A stretch of DNA of 64,000 nucleotides from Taeniopygia guttata. Its lineage: Eukaryota > Chordata > Aves > Passeriformes > Estrildidae. Each line of letters begins with the position of its first letter. Within the stretch, counting starts at the first letter, position 1. Both the position numbers and the translations under genes were made by a program. The stretch spans positions 13,892,501-13,956,500 of the forward strand of contig NC_133032.1 in the NCBI RefSeq assembly GCF_048771995.1, in the 5' to 3' direction. A model generated the notes under the pieces. That model searched no databases and was not told the DNA's origin. It was given only the letters and a program-made list of their open reading frames with translations. This document shows positions 25,401-38,760 of this stretch, piece by piece.

Positions 25401-28400
25401 GAAAGTTATCTGTGTCAGTCAGCAATAAAAGCTTTCCTGAATTTCTTCCACCTGGTATTCACTGTAACCCTAGTCACTTCTCAAATAAGGTTCATAAACC
25501 CTTTTACTGGAAGTATGAATAAGCAGAAAGGTTTCAGTATTAAAAATATGATTAAGAGCAGCAAGTCTTAGCACACCATCTGCAGTGATTGCACTCAAAT
25601 ATTATGTGAGTTCCACTAAGGAATAGTCAATGAGGTTTGTCAGAGAGCTGAGGAGATTTCAGAGGAGAAGCTATGTCAAGCAGTTTGTGACAGTATAAAG
25701 AGACTACAGAAATATATGCATCCAAGGGGAGAGCTTTCAGGCAGTGGAAGTTGAAATATAGCATTCAGTCACTCTCAGTTTCATGAATACACACTAGATT
25801 ATTACATGAAAGGAAACTGCAATTCTAGCAATTCTGTGTACTGCAATCCAGGTGTGTTTTCTGCCAAGGATGACCTCCTGACAAGCACCTCATTTTCATC
25901 TCAGTGCCCTGGATTCTCCATTATATACTTCATAATCACTTTGACATAATGAATACAGACTTCCTAGAATAATATCTGAAAGTTTGTCATAAGAGCAAAT
26001 CCCCAACAACAGAATGCCTGGTCTCAAGAGGAGGCAGAGACCACTCTTGTTCCTTTCTCTCTGTTTCTTGAAAGTCCATTCTCAACTGTTGGACTGCTAA
26101 CTTTCTAACAGTCACCTTCACTTCCAGAGGCATCCAAGGATCAACAGCTATATTATGAATAGGTTCTCAAGTGTTCTGTGCTTCATCTTGTCTCTTGTGC
26201 AGACTAATACTGTTCTGCCAGTGTTTATTCAGCAGCTGCCATTGTCTGATACAATGGGCCTGGGTTACCATTTATCAGACTTGTTCTTCCAGCTAGTCTA
26301 CATTCCTTGTCCTTGCCACTTCCAGGATCAGGAGATACTTTATGAAGATACTTCCTGAGCCTGCCAAAGGGGCACGCTCTCTTCAAAAACAGGAATCACT
26401 TTCATACTAAATTTAAAACTGAAACAAATCCTTTGAAAAATATTTGATTAATAGCCCTGATATAATTATCTTTTTCTTCTTACACTTCTTGGTTCCAAGA
26501 AAATAAAATATCACCTTTCTCTATTCTAGCTTGATTTCATTATGCCTTTTCCAAAATTTTCGTATTTGTAACTTTTGCCACTCTGCAAGTTTGGTACAAG
26601 CTTTGTGGAGTAGCTTTATTGAAAATGAGTTTAAACATTTTGCACTGTGCACAAACTATGTCTAAAAAATTATTAAAATGCAAAGGGCTAGAAATTAACA
26701 ATAATTTAAACCACTTTATAACTAACATGAAAAAGTCGTTCAGCTAGCAAAATGTATTTTTGATTAGGAAAATCTCTGACCAGCTTTTGCCACAGTTTTC
26801 ATCTGTTTCATATGTACTCAGCTAGAGGTTCTCAGAATCTTCACAGAAGACAGATATGCTCAATAAAGCAATTTTCATAAAGCTTCTGATTCATGCACCC
26901 ATAACTGATATAACCATAAACAATCCTTTCACTATCAACTGGACAGTAATGATGTACTGAACAGTATGAATGCTCTCTGCAGGTAGAACACAAAACCACT
27001 GCAATTCTGGACTTCTTTTGTGTCTGCCTATTTAAGTGGGAGCTACATAAACAAGTCCTTGTCAGCCTGCTCTGACATCGTCTGACAATTTCAAATGGTA
27101 CAGTAGCATCTCCAGGTACTGCTGACAGGCAGTTTTTAATCTAGCACACACTTTTCACCAGTCACCAAGGCAGCCTGTGTCTATACTCCTGAATTAGACA
27201 GGAACATAGAGCCAGATCAAGCCCTGGTGTGGTTTGACTATACCAGCTACTATTCTTTCCCATACCTTCTGTATAATGCTACCCATAAGTCTTTACCAGT
27301 AACAGGAGGTGTTGTGCATCCTTCCCTTAATTCTAAATATTTGCATACATAAATTATGCCTGAAGACAGAGCAGTGCTCTATTTTGTCCAGGGGACATCA
27401 AGGGCCAACTGATGCATACTGTGGATATAACCCATTCTGTGCCATTTACTCTCTGATCTAGAGATCAGTTCCCCCTCTCTAAAGCCTCAATAACCTACTA
27501 CAAGAGCCAGGTTTTGAAATAATCAATACTGCATTTTCCTGAAAGGCCAATCTAGGGTTGGGGACAGCATATGTTAGGTAGCACACAAGCAACAGGTGAA
27601 CAGAGCTTCCTGATGAAGCTGTTATTAGAACAGATGCTAAACTACTAAGCTTGTATAGGCCTGCTCTGAGCCTACTGCTGTCTTCGTTCACTACGTGTTG
27701 CCAGAGGTTTCGGAGCCTGTGTCACAGCAATCTCCTATTCTTTACAGGAAAACAGCAATCAGCAACAATTGCATGCCTGAACTCCATGACCCTCAGCTCC
27801 ATGATCTCCATCTCAGCATATTCATGCTGGTTTTCTGACTGGCCAAGTCTACTGTGGATGAGATCAACGAAAATGTAAATACATGCATTCATTTAAGAGA
27901 AGGATGATCTCATCCCTTAGCCAAAGATGAATGTGAATGTGAAGTGTTTGAAGACAATTTGAAATCAGAGCAGGAAACAAAGTTTTAAACACAGGCTTTA
28001 CTGGAACAAGAAGACTGATGAACATCATGTGGAGCACAGTAAATATAATATGAAACAAGAGTTAACAAAGCAACAAAAGCACTAACAATCAAAACCTGAA
28101 AAAGATGAGAGTGTGACAACAAAAGATCTATGGGTGTGCTTAACTTAGTTGCCATCATTTTTGAGACTTTCACAGGAACTTCTGACCTCTTTCATAAGAA
28201 CTTGCCCAAAATAGCTTGCCTTGGGGTAGATTGACTCTAATGGATGGCCTTGACTTCCAGCTGCACATAAGCTGCAGCTCTAACTTCATGTGTAGTACAG
28301 ATTATTAGGTGTATTCAAAGACTCCAGATGTACAGACAAATTACTTGCTTGTACTTGTCCCTAACTCTGCCACAGAAGTTTAGGTAATTCATACAGTCCA

Positions 28401-28759
28401 CAAAATCAGTACACACAACAACAACTCCTGTTCTCCTGTTCGCTTACTAAAAACATGACTAAATTACTTAATTCCTGCATTTGAGAAAGCAGAGTGGTAT
28501 TCTATATAAAGGAGCCTCAGTTGCCACTAGAATAAGAACTAAGGCATAGAAAACCATTTGATCAGCTTTGAGTTCAAAGACATGACATAGCTGGATTATT
28601 GTGACATGGCAGTTACAAAAATACTTTTCTTTTTCTGTCTATACATACAGCTTACCAGTCAGGTCCATTAGCATTGCTTTGGACTTTCTGGATAGTCCGA
28701 TTCATTCTCAGTTTATCAAAGGTCTTGAGTCACACATTTAAGTTCCAGAAAAATCACAT

Positions 28760-28776
28760 TGTATGTATGTATGTAT
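28760..28776. repeat. (TGTA)n microsatellite
   Basis: About four TGTA/GTAT units in a row. Confidence 0.7.
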
Positions 28777-30490
28777 ACACAGTTCTGAATTGAATCCTGA
28801 TGTAGATTTCAGCAATTTTTTTTTTTTCTGCTGGAAATACAGCAGTCTCTGTAGCTGACATCAGAAAACCTAACAGAGACATGCTTCTCATGGATGCTGC
28901 AGGTGTGCCAAGAACTAACCAAGGTGAGTGCAGATCAACTATGAGAGCTGTGATTACTTGAAAATGCTTTTCTGAAGGTCCTGTATTGTTTCATTAGCAT
29001 TAGGGTACCCTTAATGCAATACTGTATTAAGGTCCCTACTTTTATGTGCAACCTAAGAGAGAACAGATAAATACTTACTTTTTCTCCCCTGATACCTTCG
29101 TTGAAACACTAATGGAAAGATTATTTTTAAGTCTATGATAGACTTAGCAGCAAGAGACACGGACCAGTACCTTGCTTTATTTGCATGTTGTTTTACAAGT
29201 TTTTCTTGTTTCTAAGCTGCATGTTGTGCTTTCCAAAGAATGCACAGGTGGTTTTGATTTTGTGTGTATGCCCACATAAATTTTCCACACCCCAAACTCC
29301 AGTGTAGTGCACACTACTTGCATTTTCCTGGAAATTATGAAGCCCAAACTTCTTTACTTGTCATAGACTTCTTACATTAATTGTGAATTCTGTAGCTGTC
29401 TCCATTGATATGCAAGTTAGCACTGTACACAACATATCTGTCCTGCCAAAGACCAATCTAATTCATCCCTCCTGCACAAAATGCCACCGCCACTACACCA
29501 CTTGTCACTTTTTAAATTTTTCATCACATTTCTCTCTCCAATCCACTACAGCTACCTCAAGGCAGTTATTTCCAATGTTAAGCTTTTAATATTCAAGCAA
29601 AACATCTTCATTAACTTGCCAATACATTTAATTAAAAATAGACTATATGCCTTGGTTGGGGCTTACACAGCTCCCACGTTAGGTTCATCTTCACTCTCTG
29701 CAACCTAAACTGAACTGGGAATTTATCAAGGTGTCTGCACATGAAATATCCAAGAAAGCAGGGACTGTAAAGCTGCCAAATTCCATAGCACCTGGGCATA
29801 CTATCCACAGAATCTGCAATATAGCATGTCAACAGGTTGTCACAGCCATAGACTGAGAGCAGGATGGCAGAGTATGTTAAATTTACTGCATTTTAACACA
29901 GGCCAATGCCTATTTTCTGAATACAACACTAACACTGGATTTTCAGGTTTGCAGAAGGTTTTATGTTTAATGGACTGTGTGTAAAATTCCCAAGGCTCTG
30001 AAGATTACTGTGTATCATTGCAGCTAAACTTCAGCTCAAACAGAGAATGTTTCTATTTTTTAAGAGAAGCCATCATTTGCATCATATTTTTAACCATCAT
30101 CTGCATCTACCATCACCCCTCCAAATATTATTACATTTATGCTTAAATCTACAAGACAAATCATCTCAGTCTGACTGTGAAAAAAGCCAGAGTTTAAAAA
30201 TAAAGCTTTTAGCATTTGAACTGAAATTAAGTAATAAAATAAGATGAAAATTAAACCCAAAAATTATTGCTAGGAAAAAAAAAAAAAACAACCAAAAAAA
30301 ACCAGTAACAATTCAGAGACAGAATTCCACAAATTGCCGGGTATTCCATTCTTCCATCCTTATTCATAGTTTCATTTAATGAAGAAATCTATTAGCCGTT
30401 CTATAAACAACAAAAGCAAACCCAAACAACTAAAAACAAACAAAACTGAACTGAAAATGCACCACTCAGTCCTGATGCAACTAATTTTCG

Positions 30491-30505
30491 AGCACCATCT
30501 GCTGG
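30491..30505 (-). promoter_or_regulatory. CTCF-like motif, minus orientation
   Basis: The minus strand reads CCAGCAGATGGTGCT, agreeing with the CTCF core CCASYAGRKGGCRS at 13 of 14 positions by my count. It lies in otherwise AT-rich DNA. The motif is only suggestive without binding data. Confidence 0.35.
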
Positions 30506-33163
30506 TCTTCTTCAAAAACAACCACCAGATTTCCCAATAGCTGGTAACACCTGAATAATCATCATTATTATTGACACATAAATTATGTGTCAATTTAAAA
30601 TTTTAAATATTTATTAAAAGCTGACACAAGTCATGCATTGGCATCATACCAGAGGAAACAGCAGAATTAATGTAATAATGAAGGGCTATAGAGAGGATGT
30701 GTTAAGACGTTTAAAATGCCTGAAGTTACAAACACACTCTGAATTCCCAGTTTACATCTAACTAAAGAACAACAGGAACAATGTTGGGGTTTTTTTTGCT
30801 CTAGTTTTGAAATCCTTAACCATCAGTGGAGAGTACTTGCAAGTTTTCAAAGAAGTTTCTTATTCAGTTCAGGAATGTCCTCTTTTGATGTCCTACTAAA
30901 ATTTCAGGATGTTTTTCTTGTTGCATCCTGCTTTTGTTCCAAGATATAAGCCCTTCTGGAAGCACCCTACAAGTTTTACAGTCTTTCAAGGGAAAAAAAT
31001 TACAACAGAATACCCATATAAGGAAGAACTGCATTTTAATAAAAGAATGTGGGATCAGACTACCAACAATTAATAATATAAAGTAGCATGCAAGAGAACT
31101 CAGAAAATCTTCCAGAATAAATTCTGCTCCAAGAAGTCCAGACTTCTTTACTTTTACAGATTGAGTTATGTGTATTAGAGGAAATAGTATTCCTATTATT
31201 TCTGTCTATTTTCTATTGCATTTTGAATGCTTATATTGATATCCTGGTTCAGCTTGTGTTTAATAGCAGCAGAAGCTGCCAAAGTGAAAGATTTGTTTCA
31301 AGTTCCCTTGCATCTTTCTGCATTTCCTGCCCTTTTAGGCAACAGTTGCAGTGGACTTCAGAGTAGAAAGAGGTGACTAAATCAATCCCAGATGCTTACA
31401 GCAAGCAGCATTATTATCTTTCTGTTGTTATTCTTAGGCAATACAAGATTGGATATTCACATCATCCTTTATTTAAAATAACAAGCTTTCTCTGCCATGC
31501 TATCTGTATTTTTCATGTGCATGAAATTAAATGCGTTCTCTTATTCAGTGTCACAATGAGTTAACTTGTCTGTAAGTACAATGGCGTGGGCCTTCAGAGC
31601 ACCTGCAGATCCATGGCTACACCATTCCCTCTGTTCAAGCTTCTCACACTCTCTCTCTATCTACAAAGTCACAAACACTGATCCACCTTCCTCACTCTCA
31701 TGGTCTTTTCCTATTGCATCTCAAAATCTTACAGTGCCCTGTAAACCACTTCATGCAATAGATTAGAAACACATGGCTGAAGGGAGAGACTGTGAGGAAA
31801 AAATGTATATTTTGCCAGGGATTTCCACTGCTTTTGTAGCTGAAGCTAAGAAAATTGACAGTGCTACACAGCTCTGTGGTCTAGATTCCCCTTCCTTTCT
31901 CCCCAGGGGCTGGGTTAAGACTGCTGTATCCACGTGTTTTTCCCATAGCTGAGACTAGTACCACAGAACCCACCAGCAACAATTTGATATGCCATCAATT
32001 CTGTATTTGCATTTCACCGTTGAGGCCTACTCTTTTTTTATAGAATCTGGATTAAATTACATCTGATTTTTGAAAGATTTAAAATGTCAATTATCCTGTA
32101 ATTACTGGGTAACTGTACACTTGTCCTACCTTTCCAGGAAGGCTTCATGGTGGTTATCAAGTTCCTGGGAGGACCAGCACACTACAGATTGTTCTTGGAT
32201 AATAAGATTTCTGCATAAAATGGGCTATATAATAATATTTTTGCATAGTTTAAGAATTAGTTTCCTCTGAGACAGGGTAATATTCCATTCCATTGCCCAG
32301 TCAGTAAATGGGAACAGATTTAATATATACTATTAAATAAATGAATGGGAGTCTGAGAACATCATTTGTCTCACACTGCAGGCCAACTAACATTGTTACA
32401 ATAGTTTGGTGCCAACATACAGCGTGCCACTAATTTAAAATGCTGGAAAACACTGTGTTATGGTAACATATTATATGCTACTTCCTTCAGAATTTAATTT
32501 TAGGGATCTATATCTTAAGGAATTTCTCTCTTCTCTGGAAGACAGCTAAAACATAGTTCAGGAAAGATAATAACCCTTTTGTGAAAACTCATGTTATTTT
32601 AAGATGTCTATTATTCTATAGTAGGCTGATGATAAGAATATTAACATAAAAAAATAGAAAATACTTAGCACTTCACACATCAGAACACTGAGCTGTGATA
32701 TAAAAAGACCTGATTAAAATGACAGACAATTCTTTCTGTGAAAATATAAACCACAGAAAAACTAGAAAGAGAAGGAGGAAATCAGCAGAAGTGAATTTAC
32801 ATGACCAGAACATTGTTTACATGTGATCATGTTTTATCATTTCTTTTCAAATTTTTTTATGTGAGTGCCTAATCAAGTGACTTCTGTCAAATAGCATGGG
32901 AAGCATGACTCTATGTCACTCAGTAACATATCTCTTGCAATATGAGAGAAAAGAGCCTGAAACTTACTGCTGCAGTTCATTAGTAATATTCCTTTGTGAC
33001 AGAAAAAGGCATGGTAAAAGGAAAAGTTAGTGCTCAGTATAAGGGAAAGAGTTTTAAATATATGTCCCTGTATTCATATAATTTTGTTGCTCCGTAGAGT
33101 ATGTTCCATTTTTTTCCAAGCAGTCAGTTTAAGCTTTAAAATATTTGTCTTTTGCCTCAAAGG

Positions 33164-33190
33164 TTTTTTTTTTTTTTTTTGTTGTTGTTG
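33164..33190. repeat. Poly(T) followed by (GTT)n
   Basis: Seventeen T then three GTT units and a G. On the minus strand this reads as an A-rich tail, possibly from an old retroposed element that is no longer recognisable. Confidence 0.75.
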
Positions 33191-33627
33191 ATATGAAAAA
33201 TCGCCAAAATTAGGCAGCTGTCATTCCAGCAAATGTCACACGACCCCACCTATGCCTCCTTTGATGTGTTAATCATTGTTCCACAAAGGCCAGAACTGCC
33301 CTGTGTTTGAACATAATCTGTATAATAGACAAGGTACTGCTTTTTCACAAGAGTTTTCCTGCAGCACTGCAAAAACTAGAATAGCTACTAGCTACTTTGA
33401 CTACTAATAAGGCATGTGGCACCTATGTCCTTTTCTGGAGAGCCACAAAATGCAATGAACCAAACAGTGAGAAGGTATCTTCTAAACCATTTTTCCCGCA
33501 AATATAACCAAAAATAGAAGCAAAGGGACCCACTGTCACCCACTGACATATTTATGTTATCCACTGATGACTGCAACAGGATATGATAGAGAAACACTAA
33601 AATATGGCCATAGTATAATAATTACTG

Positions 33628-33745
33628 CTTGTGTTACTGGCACCTAGGAGGCCCTGTAATCAATCAGAAGCCACTGTGCTAAGCAGTGTATGAACACAAA
33701 ACAAAGCATAAGCCAGCCCTGCCTCTAGAAACAGAAGTCCCAAGA
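33628..33745. repeat. Probable ancient amniote interspersed repeat, family uncertain
   Basis: The stretch with GGCACCTAGGAGGCCC, then GCCACTGTGCTAAGCAGTG, then an ACACAAAACAAAG-type segment and a CCCTGCCTC block follows the layout of an old repeat tail dispersed in reptile, bird and mammal genomes. I do not recall the family name with certainty. Edges are approximate. Confidence 0.4.
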
Positions 33746-34154
33746 GGTGGTCACAGCATCCCACTATGCAATCTCAGGCAGGTGCTCTCGGTGGGACAGC
33801 AAATCACTACTGTCAGCTGTCCTGCCTCCATCAAGACAAAGGACACTGCTGAAGAGCCTGCCAAGTGTGCTGCTTGTGGCAGACCTAAGCTGCTCACTAA
33901 AAGATAATTTACAAGACCTCATCTCAATGTAGGTTTTATAGAATGACATCTGTCATTTATTCCTAGAGTGTCTTACAGTAATTTTGTTTCTAACTTTCTT
34001 TGTCTTTAGTTCATTACTTCTCTATTTGTATTAATACAGTAAGTCCATTCTCTTGCAGGGAGTTTGCAGTGTTTAGTGGATATTGTCTCTTTTAGGAAAT
34101 CACATGTGAAAATTCAGACCTTCCTGAACTTTTCTTGAATGCTATTTTGGAATT

Positions 34155-34184
34155 CCATATGGCAACTATAGCTTTTCCATATGG
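34155..34184. promoter_or_regulatory. Pair of CArG boxes 22 bases apart
   Basis: CCATATGG occurs at 34,155-34,162 and again at 34,177-34,184. Each fits the SRF consensus CC(A/T)6GG exactly, and the 22-base spacing is about two helical turns. CATATG within each is also an E-box. This is candidate intergenic regulatory DNA inferred only from the motif pair. Confidence 0.4.
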
Positions 34185-34471
34185 TATTGCCTTATGAAGT
34201 GCCTAGAATCAACGTTTAGTCAGGAGAGAACAGAAAGATAAGCAGAAAGCTGACCCTCTACAGCTGCTGTGGTTCCTTATATAAGCTCCCTTAATATTAG
34301 AGCACCGCTCATTTCACTACACCTAGAGATGTGTTTGGAAAATTAATGTTAATAATTTTGAATGTAACATTTTTAAGGAAAACATTCACATCTGATTGGA
34401 AAAATTGCAATAATATTTCAAAATAAAAAGAGTATAAAGGAAGCTAACACTCCATTTATTCCATTCTGTAA

Positions 34472-34485
34472 CCACTAGAGGTCAG
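34472..34485 (+). promoter_or_regulatory. CTCF-like motif, plus orientation
   Basis: CCACTAGAGGTCAG agrees with the CTCF core at 13 of 14 positions by my count. Together with the minus-oriented motif at 30.5 kb it forms a diverging pair about 4 kb apart. Confidence 0.3.
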
Positions 34486-37400
34486 CTTTGATAATAAACA
34501 TACAAAATGAAAATTGTTTTATATTTTCCTCTGACAGCAGAAGTTTTCTTTGGCTCCTTCCTAGTAGTAATGAAGTTAGATTATTTAATACCTTATAAAC
34601 CAAAATATTTTTAAATGTAAAAAAATAAAGAATGCTTTTGCCTGAAACACATTTAATTTCTGTGAAAATGGTACATCCGGTGCAATGTTACAGCTGCATT
34701 ATGAGCTCCTACAAATACAGATTTTAAAAGATAATTCAGAAAGTATATGAATTTCACTTGAAATGTTTTTAATTAAGTGGCCAATTAATTAAAAGAATCA
34801 CAGGAGCTGGTTTTCCCCTTGCAGAGTGAGCTTATGCACTAGCAATATGCAAAAGACCAAGATATTGTTTTGCTTTACCGATGAATGACAAATCAGATTA
34901 GGAGTATTATTAGGGGAAAAAAAGAACAAAATCCTGCTTATTTAGCAGCCTAAGAAGATAAATTCCTTAGATTCTAGTTGCAGAATAGAGGAAGAATTCC
35001 AGATCCCTGATTTGAACACTACCAGCAGCTTGTAATGTCCTACAATGTATGCTGGTACAGATGTGCTATTTTCTGCAGCAACTCATATACTGCTGCATGT
35101 GCTTTGAAAAATATTTTCATATTGTGGGAATAGAGGGACCTCATGCAGTGAAAGCACACAGCCAAAAAATTAATTTCTGAGTGTTTGGAACTGAGAGTCA
35201 ACAGTTTTAGAACGGTGATCACATCAGTGATAAATTACCCCCAAGTTCAGTCTGCAGAACAAATAGACATATGAAAAGCTCCTGGGAAAGGATGCAGGTG
35301 ACATGAAAGTGTCCATATAAAATAAGACTTCATAGAAAGACTTCTGAGAAAAACTGTGCCAGAAAACAGTAGGTGTTAGTTGTAGAGGAGCCATATAGCG
35401 AACAATCATATAAAATCACTCACAAGCCAAAGGTCATCTAATGGAAACATCATATACCAAAGTAAACATACACAAATTGATTTAATATATGCATCTCTGT
35501 AGCCAGATGCATGCACACACTGAAAGAGTATCACAAGAATACAGGACAACTTCTTGTGGTTTTTCAATCCTTCTGCTACTGTTCAAGATTTTTGTTTGTT
35601 TGTTTGGTTTGAGGGGACCTTTGTTCTGACCTACATTCTTGTTAGGAGTTATTAGGGGAAAATTTTAACTGCTGCTTATACAAGAATAGCATTAGCTCTG
35701 AAAATCCGTGAATGACAAAATCAGCTAGCTCTCTGCTACTCACTCAGTGTATAAAAGCATAGGCTATGCCTGCATGAACTGGAAGCTTTTTTCATACTGA
35801 AGAGATATTAGTTAGATGAAACAATGAAAGGTAAGAGAAGAAATACATTTTTGAACAAATGCATTTGCTGACAACTGTACTGTCTATCATATATAGTAGA
35901 AGCTGAAATACAAAGTAAAACCTGAGATGGAATTTACCTGTAGCTCTTGGAACAAAAATAGTAAAATACTGAGTAAAAAGACAGTCTAAGGGAGTTCACA
36001 TACAGGGAAAAAAGTCTTAGCTGAAACTAAGCAAGACAAACTAAGACAAAAGCAAGACAGACTGAAGGTAGTGAGGCCTAGCAATGACAAAGACCTAGAG
36101 GGTAAGAAAATAAGACTTTACTAAGTCTTCAATATATGTAAGTGAAAATATATCATAATAAACAAATTAAAGTTCTAAAAAGTTTTGAAAATATTAATGT
36201 TTATCTACATAAGAATGGGGAAATTGAGATGAACGAACCAGGCAGAGAATAAGACATCCTAACACTGTAAGCATCCAGATCATGAGTAAGAGTTGGGCAA
36301 ATGTTTGGCAGTCTAAGATGGCCTCTCTTTTACCTCTTGTAAAACACCTGCAGCATAATAGTCCCCAGTTTAAGACTGATGCTATACAAAAATATTTTCT
36401 GTCATTTATATAGAAATGCTGCAGTAGAAGAGTGCATGAGAAGCAAAACATCTTTATAGAAGACAAGAAATATCCCTGATCTCAACCAGCTTGTGGCTAT
36501 AAAACACTGACTTGAAAAGAGAAAGGTGATTTCTAGAGAGGAACAGTCATATTTTTGACAGGGAAGCTACATGAGGGAATGCGCAAAAGACTTCCATCGT
36601 TTTGGATTAAAGATCAGTGTCAAACTGCCAAGTTTGGGTGCAAACCAGCACTTAACAATATAATCCAGAATCACCTCATAGATTCATTCAGGTTTAATTC
36701 AATGATTTAAATATTTAGAAAATTAATTGTAACATTTCAATTTAATTCGATTCTAAGGTAAAATACTTTTCTAGGTCTTCTTGAACTTTAAAAGTTTAAA
36801 GATACTGAAAAGTTCATAGATGCTGAATAAAACTTTAGTCAATACAATGGAAAGAAAATGAATGCAGCTCACTTTAGTCTTGGATTTTATATTAATCAAA
36901 GTCATCTTGTGAAAGAACACAGACAAGGCAAAGCTATTATGTCAGCCCAACTTAGATACAGCTACATCTACTCTTCTTTCTTCCTTAATGAATTACTTAA
37001 CAGTTCTGTAAATATAAAGTAGGTTGGTTGGGTTTCTTTAATTTCACCATACATTAAAGTCTACCTTTGCTTACTACTATATTTTTTATGTGAAGGAAAG
37101 AATCAGCTTTTTACTTTAAAGTTTGCTTTTTTTTTCCTGAGCCCTTGGTGTTTTATCCCTGGAATCAGCTGCCAGTTCAGTAATTCTCACATTCTCTTTA
37201 TGTGTAGCAGATGCTCTTGAAGTTTTTCATAGACATTTATGTATTATGGAGACACTGACACCATAACATTCTTCATAAAGAACACCAAATTAAATTAAAA
37301 TGATCCTTCTTTATGAGCAACATAAAATATTTCTTTTGAAAGGAAGGAATTTTAGTTTCAGGCTAGAAGCATGAAGTTATTTCATACAGTATTAGCATGC

Positions 37401-37789
37401 TGCACTTTACAGTTAGAGTTAACTCTTACCTGTTTTTTTCTGATCACAGTACATAAATTACCAGCCATTCCTAAAATGTCCTTGGACAACCAGTCCCACA
37501 CCCAAAGCAAATAAAGAGGGAAACAAACAAAAAAAAGAAGCAACATTGTGTTTAAAATGGTAATAATCTTGTTGTTTCTAGATGGTGTAAAACATTGCAG
37601 AAAGCTTCAGATTATTGCAGAAATTGCTTTATTGCTTTGTTGTCCAAATAAGATTTAGTTTTCAATTAGAACATGGACTGCAGTAAGCAAAAAATGTTTT
37701 ATCATTTCCACATAATGATCTTGTACCTCTCAAAGGGAAGAAGTATTCACCTTGAAAAATCTAAAGGTAAATGAAAACTGATTACTACT

Positions 37790-38760
37790 CAGAAAGTAAT
37801 TATCAAAGCAGGAAGATGTCCAAATGGGATTCCAGTGGAACCTAATGTGAGTCCAGTACTTTTGAATGTATTCAGCAATGACTTGAATATGGAAAAAAAG
37901 CAAAAAATGTCCTTAATTGAAAGCATGAAATGTGCAATTAACACAATCATGCTAGAGAACGGGATGAAAAAAGAAAAATCATAAATATGTTGGTAACTGG
38001 AGAAATCATCTGATAAAGCAGCATTCAATTCTGTAATGACAAATTCTACAGTTATGCAGATGATAAAAACTTCACAAGAACAAGGCAGAGAGAACAAAGA
38101 AAGAAACAAAAAAATCCCAAACTTCATGAGAAGAGTATCAAAGAAAGGAAGAGTCACTAGCAAACAGTTCTGCAGAGTATCTTGTGCTTGGTAGTTCCAC
38201 TAGACTGCAAACCCAAGGCACATTCATGCTATTTTCCAAAGAGGCTAACATCAAACTAGGCTACATAAATAGAGGCATGGCAATCCCCAAGGGATACAGT
38301 TGAAAGCGACCTTACAACACTGCATTTAAGATACATCATCTTCTCTGCTCCTCAGAGGGAATATCCCAGGCAAGTGGGGCACCACGATTCCACTTTAATT
38401 TGCAGAAGACTTAAGGCAGGCATTGAGCATGATTAGAAACACAGGAAATAACAAAAAGAGAAACCCTAAAGTAACTGTGCTTATTTAGTCTATAGAAAGG
38501 GTCCCCAAAGGGGCTTAAATTACAGCTTTTTTAGAGGTGTTTTTAAAGCCCTTGAAAATGCATAAATAGTTTGTTGTCCATATCCACTGTGGTTAGGCCA
38601 AGAAGCAACCAATATAAAATAGAGTCATACACAGGAAGAATTCATAAGAAAAGGCAAGTTAAGGATTAGAATGGGAAATCATGGCATTGTCTAGTTTGAT
38701 CTTGGCAATCACCTGTCATCAATGGCAGGCACATAATCAGTTCTGACATATAACAATTGT
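37790..38760 (+). repeat. Degenerate CR1/L3-like LINE remnant
   Basis: Plus-strand pieces recall a CR1-type reverse transcriptase. Near 37,847-37,900 the sequence reads VSPVLLNVFSNDL, like the family's GPVLFNIFINDL block, and near 38,050-38,070 it reads SYADDK, like FADDTK. From about 38,480 to 38,760 there is nucleotide resemblance to the LINE 3' part (TTTAGTCTATAGAAAGG, then a GGCCAAGAAGCAACCA-type segment). The pieces are out of frame and not at normal spacing, so it is an old, rearranged copy. The 124-codon frame on the opposite strand is a shadow of it. Confidence 0.4.

Noticed and set aside
29290..29325. Minus-strand VVCTTL as a possible remnant of the transporter's VLCATPL segment
   Set aside because: The flanking residues show no resemblance and no exon borders are visible.
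37789..38163. 124-codon minus-strand frame rich in Phe, Leu and Ile
   Set aside because: It lies opposite the degenerate LINE-like remnant. Its hydrophobic look is what the antisense of A-rich sequence gives.
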